Positions 34,725 through 41,316 of a stretch of DNA of 64,000 nt are shown here, one piece after another. The notes under the pieces are model-generated. The model was not told where the DNA came from. It ran no database searches and saw nothing but the letters and a program-made list of their open reading frames with translations. The position numbers and the translations under genes were made by a program. Each line of letters opens with the position of its first letter. The stretch's first letter is position 1. The DNA is taken from contig NZ_PVNE01000012.1 of the NCBI RefSeq assembly GCF_003001905.1, positions 1-64,000 of the forward strand. Reading direction: 5' to 3'. This DNA is from Planifilum fimeticola. GTDB lineage: Bacteria; Bacillota; Bacilli; Thermoactinomycetales; DSM-44946.

Positions 34725-35429
34725 GTGGAAGCGATGTGGACCGACTGGCTGAACACGGACATCATGAGCGGCGCGGTCATTGGTACGTTATTGGGCACAT
34801 TTTTGGCGGTCTTTGCCAACGGTGTCATCGTTCCATGGTTTTTCAAAAGGGTGACCGGGGAAGCTAAAAGGGAGCGGGAAGAGCGGAAGATGGAGGCCCG
34901 CAAGCGAGAGCTCCTGCGGAAGATTCGGGAGCGTTCCGCCGACTCGGACGGAAGCGCGGAATCATTCCCGACCACCCTCGAATTGGACGAGTCATTGAGA
35001 AGCAGGAAAAAACTCAGGACGAAGGATGTCGCCGATACATACGAGCTGTTGCGCCAGTTGGAGGCGGAAGAGAGGATCCGTCCCGTCCGGCCGGCGATGG
35101 CACAGGGGATGCCCGACCTCAAGGAAATCCGCTGGCGTTACGTGTTTTTTCGGGAATCCCCGTCGGTTCGGGGCGGCGGGATCGAGACGAACCAGCTGGT
35201 ACAACAGCTGTTTCACATCAAAAAGCAGGCGAAGGTGTTGGAGCAGCGCATGGACGCCTTCGGCGAATTGAAACGGGAGATGGACCGGATCAGCGAAATC
35301 CTGGAGCGGATCGAGAAGCAGGTGCAGCATGAAAAATTGAACCAGGACGAGACCTTTGACGCCTCCTCCTCTGCTTCGCCGGAGGCGGGGGCGAAAAACG
35401 GGGTGTCCGGTTCCGACAAGGTCAGCTGA
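34725..35429 (+). CDS. Membrane-anchored coiled-coil protein
   Basis: 234 residues. One membrane segment near the start (SGAVIGTLLGTFLAVFANGVIV), then a charged helical region (EAKREREERKMEARKRELL) and a C-terminal coiled coil (KKQAKVLEQRMDAFGELK; EILERIEKQV) with a low-complexity tail. GTG 34725 is used because AAAGGAG lies 9 bases upstream; the frame is open from 34689. It may be an envelope or division-associated scaffold. Not recognised. Confidence 0.6.
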   Translation: MEAMWTDWLNTDIMSGAVIGTLLGTFLAVFANGVIVPWFFKRVTGEAKREREERKMEARKRELLRKIRERSADSDGSAESFPTTLELDESLRSRKKLRTKDVADTYELLRQLEAEERIRPVRPAMAQGMPDLKEIRWRYVFFRESPSVRGGGIETNQLVQQLFHIKKQAKVLEQRMDAFGELKREMDRISEILERIEKQVQHEKLNQDETFDASSSASPEAGAKNGVSGSDKVS

Positions 35430-35483
35430 CGGCTAAGCCCGCGAGTCGCCACCGTATTTTCTGTAAGTTTCTTTTCCGTCTGA

Positions 35484-35522
35484 AGCACTTCCCGCTATCA
35501 TCGAAAGGGAAGTGCTTTTCTT
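35484..35522 (+). terminator. Terminator of the coiled-coil gene
   Basis: AGCACTTCCC pairs with GGGAAGTGCT across 13 bases, followed by TTTCTTA. Confidence 0.75.
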
Positions 35523-35559
35523 ATGGACGGAGACCGGGAGATAGGACCCTCGATGAAAC

Positions 35560-36000
35560 GGTGCAAGATGGACAAGGCGGAGTAGAGCCTTTGCTAGCGG
35601 GCGAAAGGTGAGGCGTCCCTCCTTCGGGATGCAGTCAAGGATCTTTTACCAGGATCTGTGGAAAGGGAGGATGGAGGGGAGGGCGATCCGCCTGGCGGGG
35701 GTCACAGGGGAGGTGATCCCGGACGTCCGGAGAAAGGCCGTGCTCGTCATGTGCGGGGATCACGGCGTGACGAAGAGGGGGTGAGCGCTTACCCGCAGAG
35801 GTGACCGGGCAGATGATCGACAACTTCGCCCGGGGCGGTGCGGCGATCAATGTGCTGACCCGCCGGTTCGGAGCCGAGCTGGTGGTGGTGAATGTCGGCA
35901 GCAACGCGAAAAAACTGCCTCCTTCGGTCATCGACCTCCGGGTGAGGCCGGGAACGGCCAACTGGCTGCCCGCCCGGCTGACCGTGGGGCCCATGCCGGG
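35560..36000 (+). pseudogene. cobT: Broken cobT remnant
   Basis: Remains of nicotinate-nucleotide-dimethylbenzimidazole phosphoribosyltransferase, which activates the lower ligand of cobalamin. The best parts read [20 protein letters not shown] and [10 protein letters not shown] (about 35675-35772), then GQMIDNFARGGAAINVLTRR with FGAELVVVNVGSNA (35810-35910) and DLRVRPGTAN. Two single-base losses (near 35773 and 35796) separate them; the second shifts the frame between CCGCAG and AGGTGACC. After 35970 the protein similarity stops, so the C-terminal half is deleted, and the N-terminus is degraded. No cobalamin genes are nearby. Confidence 0.8.
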
Positions 36001-36159
36001 AGCACATCCGGGAGGCCCTTTGCGTCCTGCATCGGACTACGCTCCTGTATGTAGCGATGCTGGGGTTTGTCTGTCCCGTCGCCTCCGGGTTGGATTCTTC
36101 CCCGCGGATGATAGATGGGCCGGACCTGTCGGCCGATCCTCCGCCGATCACCGGAAAAT

Positions 36160-36180
36160 GAAAAAAGTCCCGAAGGACTC
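36160..36180 (-). terminator. Minus-strand terminator closing the small-protein array
   Basis: On the minus strand, AGTCC-TTCG-GGACT followed by TTTTTT. It is the first terminator seen downstream of the array beginning at 39014. Confidence 0.7.
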
Positions 36181-36442
36181 AAGGATGGGATGCTGTGCGT
36201 TGGGTGGAGTGAGTTTGTTGGCAGCGCGCCGGTGGGGGTTGATCCGGACGGACCTCTTGGGGATTGTAACAAAGAGATTGATTGGTTTTCTTGATTTCCT
36301 TCCAGTTGCAGGCCGAAGGGTTGTCCGTTTCATTGACAAATGGAAATGGAGATTTTTCGCCCTCCTCCGCAACACAGGTGGGAAGGTTGATATCAATGCT
36401 GATTTGGATGTGGTCGGATGAGGGATAGAGTTTTGAACGCAT
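36179..36442 (-). CDS. Possible small cysteine-containing protein
   Basis: Up to 87 residues from ATG 36442 (96 from GTG 36469). Contains four Cys (INLPTC, SACNW, LCYNP, ARCQQ) and many Pro, Asn and Thr. The stop lies exactly in the terminator stem base, as expected for the last gene of a unit. No ribosome binding site is seen for either start, which argues against it. It could be a further member of the array transcript or a chance frame. Not recognised. Confidence 0.3.
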   Translation of the reverse strand: MRSKLYPSSDHIQISIDINLPTCVAEEGEKSPFPFVNETDNPSACNWKEIKKTNQSLCYNPQEVRPDQPPPARCQQTHSTQRTASHP

Positions 36443-36491
36443 CCCCGGCAGATTGAGGATATGGATCACACTTTAGCCATCGACAAGACCC

Positions 36492-36725
36492 TCAATCATT
36501 GGTGACCGAGTTGCCGCTGCCGCCTCCCGTGGCCACCGCGTCCCCCAAGTTGATGGTCGTTTGGGTAATCACATTCCCGGTCCCGCTGACGGCACCCGTG
36601 CTGGCGGAGTTTTCGATTTCCGTCTCTTCGTCATCCACAAACACGCGCCGCCTTCTCCTGCCTTGACCGAATACCAGCACGATGACGTTGATCGCTTCAT
36701 TGTCATTTCGGATTTCCCCGGCCAA
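36492..36725 (-). CDS. Array protein 5: Arg-run / SGTxNV cassette protein
   Basis: 77 residues. Layout shared with the genes at 36777, 37040 and 37343: a short hydrophobic strand (NVIVLVFGQG), an arginine run (RRRRRVF), an acidic linker (DDEETEIEN) and the C-terminal cassette TGAVSGTGNVITQ, INLGDAVATG, GSGNSVTND. This member has lost the CGH word and replaced it with GQG, and has an acidic rather than mixed linker. The start is TTG 36725, with GGGAGGTG 6 bases upstream. It is the most diverged of the four close copies. Function unknown; see findings. Confidence 0.75.
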   Translation of the reverse strand: MAGEIRNDNEAINVIVLVFGQGRRRRRVFVDDEETEIENSASTGAVSGTGNVITQTTINLGDAVATGGGSGNSVTND

Positions 36726-36776
36726 ACGGTTTCACCTCCCGATTGAAGTGGGAGCAGGGGGCGAAAAGCCCCCGCA

Positions 36777-36989
36777 TTATCCGACGTTGGTGACGGAGTT
36801 GCCATTGCCCCTGCCAATGGCGGCCGCATCTCCCAAATTGACCGGCGTTTGAGTTAAGACATTGGCGGTTCCGCTGATGGCACCCGTCCTGGCGAAGTTT
36901 TCCACTTCCGCTTTAACGCGCTCCAAACTGAGGCGACGGCGGCGCCTGCGATGTCCGCAATGGACCACAATCAGATTTTTCCTTGCCAC
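36777..36989 (-). CDS. Array protein 4: Arg-run / SGTxNV cassette protein
   Basis: 70 residues, the shortest member: LIVVHCGH, RRRRRR, LSLERVKAEVENFARTGAIS, then GTANVLTQTPVNLGDAAA and GNGNSVTNVG. One Cys and one or two His precede the arginine run, a possible metal or disulfide site. The start is GTG 36989 with GGGAGGTG upstream. Separated from its neighbours by about 50 bases, each with its own strong ribosome binding site. No signal peptide. Not recognised. Confidence 0.78.
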   Translation of the reverse strand: MARKNLIVVHCGHRRRRRRLSLERVKAEVENFARTGAISGTANVLTQTPVNLGDAAAIGRGNGNSVTNVG

Positions 36990-37039
36990 CCTTGCAACAC
37001 CTCCCGTTTATAAGAAGGAGGGGCAGCAAAGCCCCCTCA

Positions 37040-37279
37040 TTAACCGGTATTGGTGACCGAGTTGCGGCTGCCCCTGCCGATCGCGACCGCGTCACCCAAG
37101 TTGGTCGGCACTTGAGTTACGACATTGGCGGTCCCGCTGATGGCACCCGTTCTCGCGAAGTTTTCCACTTCCGCTTCAGCGCCTCCGACAAATCGACGAC
37201 GATGGCGACGTCTGTGGTGTCCGCAATGGACCACAATCACATTTTTCAGCTTATTTACATTCCTTTTTCTGCAAGCCAA
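37040..37279 (-). CDS. Array protein 3: Arg-run / SGTxNV cassette protein
   Basis: 79 residues: CRKRNVNKL, VIVVHCGHH, RRRHRRRF, then AEAEVENFARTGAIS, GTANVVTQVPTNLGDAVAI and GSRNSVTNTG. The 3' 140 bases differ from those of the gene at 37343 at only about nine positions by eye, so the two copies arose recently. The start is TTG 37279, with AGGAGGTGAG upstream. The linker has FVGG in place of the helix VSLERVE of its neighbour. Confidence 0.78.
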   Translation of the reverse strand: MACRKRNVNKLKNVIVVHCGHHRRRHRRRFVGGAEAEVENFARTGAISGTANVVTQVPTNLGDAVAIGRGSRNSVTNTG

Positions 37280-37342
37280 AATGGCTCACCTCCTGATCAG
37301 ATTGAAAGGAGGGGGCTGAAAAGGGGCAGCAAAGCCCCCGCA

Positions 37343-37582
37343 TTAACCGGTATTGGTGACGGAGTTGCCGCTGCCTCTGCCGATCGCGACTGCGTCACCC
37401 AGGTTGGTCGGCACTTGAGTTACGACATTGGCGGTTCCGCTGATGGCGCCCGTTCTCGCGAAGTTTTCCACTTCCGCTTCAACGCGCTCCAAGCTGACGC
37501 GACGGCGACGGCGCCTGCGATGCCCGCAGATGACCACGATTTTATTGTGGAGCTTATTCACGTTTTTCTTACGGCAAGCCAT
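37343..37582 (-). CDS. Array protein 2: Arg-run / SGTxNV cassette protein
   Basis: 79 residues: ACRKKNVNKL, KIVVICGH, seven Arg, VSLERVEAEVENFARTG, then AISGTANVVTQVPTNLGD and GSGNSVTNTG. ATG 37582 has a perfect AAAGGAGGTGAG. That ribosome binding site and start lie inside the end of the preceding gene (stop at 37569), so the two are translationally coupled. Repeated polar turns with Gly, Asn and Thr in the cassette would suit a small beta structure or assembly interface, but this is inference. Confidence 0.8.
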   Translation of the reverse strand: MACRKKNVNKLHNKIVVICGHRRRRRRRVSLERVEAEVENFARTGAISGTANVVTQVPTNLGDAVAIGRGSGNSVTNTG

Positions 37583-37898
37583 GTTTCTCACCTCCTTTTA
37601 AGGTTTGGGCTGTCAAATCGGGATTGGCCGGGGCCATGGGGTTTGTGTTGACAGGGAGGTTTTTTGCCATGTTCAAAAGATTCATGGCGGCGGGAGGAGT
37701 ATTCCCGGAGGATTTAAGGGTTGAAATCCCGGCGACGGATTGCAACACACTTTGGATGAGCTCGGGAATTTTGGCTACGACGTTACCTACATCCGGCTGC
37801 ATTTGAAGGGGATTGATTCTTGCTTGGTTCTCCAACAGGGAACGAATGAAATCGAGTTGTCCCGGATTCGGTTGTTGTCCCAGATTCAGTTTGTTCAT
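37569..37898 (-). CDS. Array companion: Asn/Gln/Pro-rich helical protein
   Basis: 109 residues, no cassette. Begins NKLNLGQQPNPGQLDFIRSL; a helical centre (NVVAKIPELIQSVLQSVAGI) is followed by a disordered, Pro- and Asn-rich tail. ATG 37898 has AAAGGAGGTGAAA. Its last codons overlap the start of array protein 2 by 14 bases. The composition recalls minor spore coat or adhesive proteins, but I recognise no family. Confidence 0.7.
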   Translation of the reverse strand: MNKLNLGQQPNPGQLDFIRSLLENQARINPLQMQPDVGNVVAKIPELIQSVLQSVAGISTLKSSGNTPPAAMNLLNMAKNLPVNTNPMAPANPDLTAQTLKGGEKHGLP

Positions 37899-37966
37899 AT
37901 GGGTTTCACCTCCTTTCAAGGAATCCGCTCCTGGTGGTTGGAAAACGGTTCATCGGGAAGGCGGAT

Positions 37967-38227
37967 TTATCCCGTGTTGGTGGCGGAGTTTCGGTTGCCT
38001 CTGAGGACGCTGGCATCGCCGAGGTTTGTGGGAGTTTGAACGATGACATTGCCCACACCGCTGACCGGTCCCACAAATGCGAAGTTAGACACCTTGGCAA
38101 GTGCCCTTTCAAGGCGGGTAATCTTTTTTTCTAAACGATGGATCCTGATAAGCAGACGCAGATAACCGGGATCCCGCTTACTGTGCTGGATGCGGCCGCC
38201 CGTTTTCCTTGCTTTTCTGGCATGCAT
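37967..38227 (-). CDS. Array protein 1: coiled-coil / SGxxNV cassette protein
   Basis: 86 residues. The C-terminus carries the same cassette as the four downstream genes (VGPVSGVGNVIVQTPTNLGD, then GNRNSATNTG), but the arginine run is replaced by a basic helix with heptad-like spacing (RLLIRIHRLEKKITRLERAL). ATG 38227 follows AAAGGGGGG. It is first after a promoter at 38441-38468 with a leader of about 205 bases. It shows that the cassette is a portable module joined to different N-termini. Confidence 0.75.
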   Translation of the reverse strand: MHARKARKTGGRIQHSKRDPGYLRLLIRIHRLEKKITRLERALAKVSNFAFVGPVSGVGNVIVQTPTNLGDASVLRGNRNSATNTG

Positions 38228-38440
38228 GGAAAACCCCCCTTTCTATGATGCTCATCGACCCAACCGCGGTCTGGCTTCCATGCCCTTTTCGGGTTTTCGT
38301 TCTTTTAGGTGAATGATGAGAGGGTTTGAAGACCGACCATGATGCCTCCGATACCCAATTCGTCTTTGGAGAATTGCCGTGATCGAAACCTCGTATTCTA
38401 ATTGAGCAACCTATCCCGTCTAATCTTTTCGCTTACGATA

Positions 38441-38468
38441 TACTATATTACTTGTAAGGAAGAAAGGT
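38441..38468 (-). promoter_or_regulatory. Sigma-K-like promoter of the array
   Basis: On the minus strand: ACC (38468-38466), 16 bases, then AATATAGTA (38449-38441). Sigma-K consensus is AC about 16 bases before CATAnnnTA. The start is predicted near 38432. The same layout occurs at 39056-39083. The rest of the gap 38228-38657 shows no gene I can support. Confidence 0.5.
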
Positions 38469-38657
38469 TCGGCCATTTGAAGAGATTGTTTTGCTGTCTA
38501 TGCCCAATCCGCCGTGATTATATGGGTGATGGTTTGTGCCGTCGCGACCGTTGCCGTTGCTAGAATCGGCACGCGCACGTGTCGTGCTGAGAATCTACCC
38601 GAAGGGCGATTTATGGGGAGGGTTCCTAGGGGGGCCGCGCAATCGGATTTCTCCCGT

Positions 38658-39014
38658 TTATTGTTTATTGGAGGGAGATTTGCTTTGCATCTGCGCTTTT
38701 AATTGTCGTTGGATCCGTTCCAGATACCCCTTGTTCTGTCTGGCGATCACGCTTAATCCGAAATGGATCGCGTTGCTGACCAATTTGTCGACGCCGTTCA
38801 TGACGTTTTCAAGTTGCTGCTTTTTCTGTGTCGGTGCGGAAGTAGACAGTGGATTGATCGGTTGGGAAGCGGTGGACTGGGAAAGATCTTGGTCGGGGGA
38901 GTTGTTTTCCTTTAACAGCCGGTTGACGGAATCCAGGATTTGTTGCTGAATCCGTTGTTCAAGCTGGCGGGCAAACTGTTCGGCTTGTTGGTTGTTGTTT
39001 CCATTCGCCATCAT
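38658..39014 (-). CDS. Gln/Asn-rich helical protein upstream of the array
   Basis: 118 residues. Begins MANGNNNQQAEQFARQLEQR; a glutamine-rich helix (QQQILDSVNRLL), a Ser/Thr/Pro/Gln linker and a second helix (MNGVDKLVSNAIHFGLSV), ending in a basic tail. No Cys and no membrane segment. ATG 39014 has AAAGGAG 8 bases upstream. It has its own sigma-K-like promoter and shares style with the companion at 37569. Probably a spore surface or coat component; not recognised. Confidence 0.7.
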   Translation of the reverse strand: MMANGNNNQQAEQFARQLEQRIQQQILDSVNRLLKENNSPDQDLSQSTASQPINPLSTSAPTQKKQQLENVMNGVDKLVSNAIHFGLSVIARQNKGYLERIQRQLKAQMQSKSPSNKQ

Positions 39015-39055
39015 TCTCGGCTCCTTTCCCCGTGGCATTCAACTGGATTCATTTA

Positions 39056-39083
39056 CACTATATAAAGAGAATGATGGATTGGT
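39056..39083 (-). promoter_or_regulatory. Sigma-K-like promoter of the 38658-39014 gene
   Basis: On the minus strand: ACC (39083-39081), 16 bases, TATATAGTG (39064-39056), giving a start near 39047, 33 bases before the ATG. Same layout as 38441-38468. Confidence 0.5.
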
Positions 39084-39131
39084 GTGGTGAAATGTCATAG
39101 GAAAGGGCGTTAAACCATGCCTTTTTATTTT

Positions 39132-39159
39132 TTGCGGCGGCAGATGATAGACGTATATT
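39132..39159 (+). promoter_or_regulatory. Promoter of the PTS operon
   Basis: TTGCGG (39132-39137), 16 bases, TATATT (39154-39159). Downstream lie an inverted repeat CCCATCT..AGATGGG (39210-39233), possibly bound by LicR, and a cre site. Confidence 0.5.
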
Positions 39160-39239
39160 TGCCGATCCCGGAAAAAACGGGTCGCGCTCCGGATGATCCA
39201 ACCATTTCCCCCATCTGCCGGAAAAAAGATGGGTTCAGT

Positions 39240-39253
39240 TGGAAGCGCTTCCG
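39240..39253 (+). promoter_or_regulatory. cre site (CcpA operator) of the PTS operon
   Basis: TGGAAGCGCTTCCG is palindromic and fits the cre consensus TGWAARCGYTWNCW closely. Placed downstream of the predicted start site, it would allow CcpA to block transcription when better sugars are present. Confidence 0.7.
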
Positions 39254-39312
39254 ATTTAATTTGAAGATAGGGGGCTTCAAAGGACTCCGGAGAAGGATGG
39301 GAGGGATGAAAA

Positions 39313-39636
39313 GTGAAGCGGATTCTTCTGGCCTGTTCATCGGGCATGTCCACCAGTTTGCTGGTTTCCCGGATGAAGGAAGCGGCCGAAGCCCGAGGGG
39401 TGGACGTGGAAATTTGGGCTGTGGCGCAGGACAAGGCCGTCACGGAGATGAAAAAGGCGGATGTGTTGCTCGTGGGTCCCCAGATGCGATTCCTGATCAA
39501 AAAGCTCTCCGAGGAGGGGGAGGCCCTGGGGATACCCATCGAAGCGATCGATCCGATCGCCTACGGCCGTGTGGATGGAGAAGCCGTGCTGAATAAAGCC
39601 CTTGAGTTGATCGAAAAGGGAGAGGAGTCCCGATGA
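39313..39636 (+). CDS. PTS cellobiose-type enzyme IIB
   Basis: Phosphocarrier of the lactose/cellobiose family, 107 residues. The phosphorylated Cys is in LLACSSGMSTSLLV near residue 8. The start is GTG 39313, with GGGAGGG upstream. Its stop overlaps the IIC start (ATGA), so the two are coupled. First gene of an operon for uptake and cleavage of a beta-glucoside. Confidence 0.93.
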   Translation: MKRILLACSSGMSTSLLVSRMKEAAEARGVDVEIWAVAQDKAVTEMKKADVLLVGPQMRFLIKKLSEEGEALGIPIEAIDPIAYGRVDGEAVLNKALELIEKGEESR

Positions 39637-40958
39637 ATCAAAACAAATGGATGGGCGTTTTGGAAAACCTGCTCTTGCCCCTCGCGGACAAGCTGAACAA
39701 CAACCGTTACCTGACGGCTCTCCGGGACGGGTTTATGGTGGCCTTGCCCCTGATCATCTTCGGGTCGATTTTTGTGGTGATCGCCAACTTTCCCTTTTTG
39801 GACCGGGTGTTGAGCGAAGAGGCATACGCCGCTTATCAGAATGCCCTTGGACCGGCATCGGCGGCCACCTTGAGCATCATGGGCCTGTTTGTCATCATCG
39901 GGATCGGTTACAAGCTGACGGAGCATTACGGGCTGGAGGGAATCTATGGCGGCGTGGTTTCCCTGGCGGCTTTCCTGATAATGACGCCCCAGGTGCTGGA
40001 GAATGTCACCGGCGTCATTCCCACATCCGTTCTGGGGGCGGAGGGGCTGTTCCTCGGGATTTTCACGTCCTTCATCGCTTCGGAGCTGTACCGTTATTTT
40101 GTGAAGAAAAACTGGGTGATCAAGATGCCGGCGGGCGTGCCCGATGCGGTGTCCCGTTCCTTCAGCGCCCTGATTCCCATCGCGCTGACCTTGTCCGTCT
40201 TCCTGATCGTCCGCATCCTCTTCAGCTACACACCCTTCGAAACCGCCCAAAACTTCATTTACACCGTGATCCAACAGCCCTTGACCGTGCTGGGCAGCGG
40301 CCTTCCCGCGACCATCGTGGCGGTGCTTCTGATTCAGTTTTTCTGGTTTTTCGGCCTGCACGGCCAGATCATCGTCAACTCCGTCTTCGATCCGATCTGG
40401 TTTGCCCTGAATGACCAAAACCTGAAGGCGTTCCAGGCCGGGGAGGAACTCCCCAACATCATCACCAAACAGTTTATCGACACCTTCCTCGTCGGCATGG
40501 GGGGATCGGGGATGACCCTGGCCGTCATTGTCCTGATCTTTCTCATCGGGCGCAGCCGGCAGATCAAGGAATTGGGAAAATTGGGAGCGCCCCCGGGCCT
40601 TTTCAACGTCAACGAACCGATCATCTTCGGCCTTCCGATCATCATGAACCCCCTCGTTCTGATTCCTTGGCTGTTGGCGCCGGTGGTGGTGACCATCATC
40701 ACCTATACGGCGATGTCGATCGGGCTGGTGCCGAAACCTGCCGGGGTGATCGTCCCATGGACCACACCCATCGGCTTGAGCGGGTTCCTGGCGACCGGCA
40801 ACGCCTGGCAGGGAGCGGTGATGCAGATTTTCAACCTGTTCGTCGTGATGGCGATCTGGTGGCCCTTCCTGAAAATCCTAGACAAGCAGTATTATGAAAG
40901 GGAGAAGGGAGATTCAAGCAGCAGTCAAGCCGCGAAAAAAGCCGCAGTTCGAGACTGA
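39633..40958 (+). CDS. PTS cellobiose-type permease IIC
   Basis: Membrane translocator of the CelB/LicC family, 441 residues and about ten helices, with GFMVALPLIIFGSIFVV near the start and the substrate-site region FNVNEPIIFGLPIIMNP. Imports cellobiose or another beta-glucoside while IIB phosphorylates it. The tail is polar and Ser/Ala-rich. Confidence 0.93.
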   Translation: MNQNKWMGVLENLLLPLADKLNNNRYLTALRDGFMVALPLIIFGSIFVVIANFPFLDRVLSEEAYAAYQNALGPASAATLSIMGLFVIIGIGYKLTEHYGLEGIYGGVVSLAAFLIMTPQVLENVTGVIPTSVLGAEGLFLGIFTSFIASELYRYFVKKNWVIKMPAGVPDAVSRSFSALIPIALTLSVFLIVRILFSYTPFETAQNFIYTVIQQPLTVLGSGLPATIVAVLLIQFFWFFGLHGQIIVNSVFDPIWFALNDQNLKAFQAGEELPNIITKQFIDTFLVGMGGSGMTLAVIVLIFLIGRSRQIKELGKLGAPPGLFNVNEPIIFGLPIIMNPLVLIPWLLAPVVVTIITYTAMSIGLVPKPAGVIVPWTTPIGLSGFLATGNAWQGAVMQIFNLFVVMAIWWPFLKILDKQYYEREKGDSSSSQAAKKAAVRD

Positions 40959-40978
40959 CCACGGGAGTGATACGGCAG

Positions 40979-41296
40979 ATGGACGAAATCGTCGAAACCG
41001 CCTTTAAGATCATCCTTCACGCTGGAAACGGCAAATCCAACGCCATGGAGGCCATCCAGGAAGCCAAGGCCGGCCGTTTTGAGGAAGCGGACCGGCTGAT
41101 CCAAGAGGCCGGAGGGGAACTGGGCAAGGCCCACGATTACCAGACCCGGTTGCTTCACGGGGAAGCCGGCGGGAAAAAGACCCCGGTCAACGTGATTCTG
41201 ATGCATTCCATGGATCATTTGATGACGTCGATGACGGTTCGGGATTTGGCGGTGGAGATCATCGAACTCTATCGGAGCAGAGCACGAAACACCTGA
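40979..41296 (+). CDS. PTS cellobiose-type enzyme IIA
   Basis: 105 residues, all-helical IIA of the lactose/cellobiose family. The phosphorylated His is in ILMHSMDHLM near the C-terminus, and HAGNGKSNAMEAI is typical of the N-terminal helix. ATG 40979 is preferred over GTG 40967 because GGGAGTG lies 8 bases upstream. Confidence 0.93.
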   Translation: MDEIVETAFKIILHAGNGKSNAMEAIQEAKAGRFEEADRLIQEAGGELGKAHDYQTRLLHGEAGGKKTPVNVILMHSMDHLMTSMTVRDLAVEIIELYRSRARNT

Positions 41297-41316
41297 AGGA
41301 TTCGGAGGGAAACCGC

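Noticed and set aside
36777-37582. Array repeats as a CRISPR array
   Set aside because: The repeat units are about 250-300 bases, encode intact proteins in one frame and have no short regular spacers.
39117-39596. 159-codon plus-strand frame before the PTS genes
   Set aside because: It reads through IIB in another frame and covers the promoter and cre site; no ribosome binding site.
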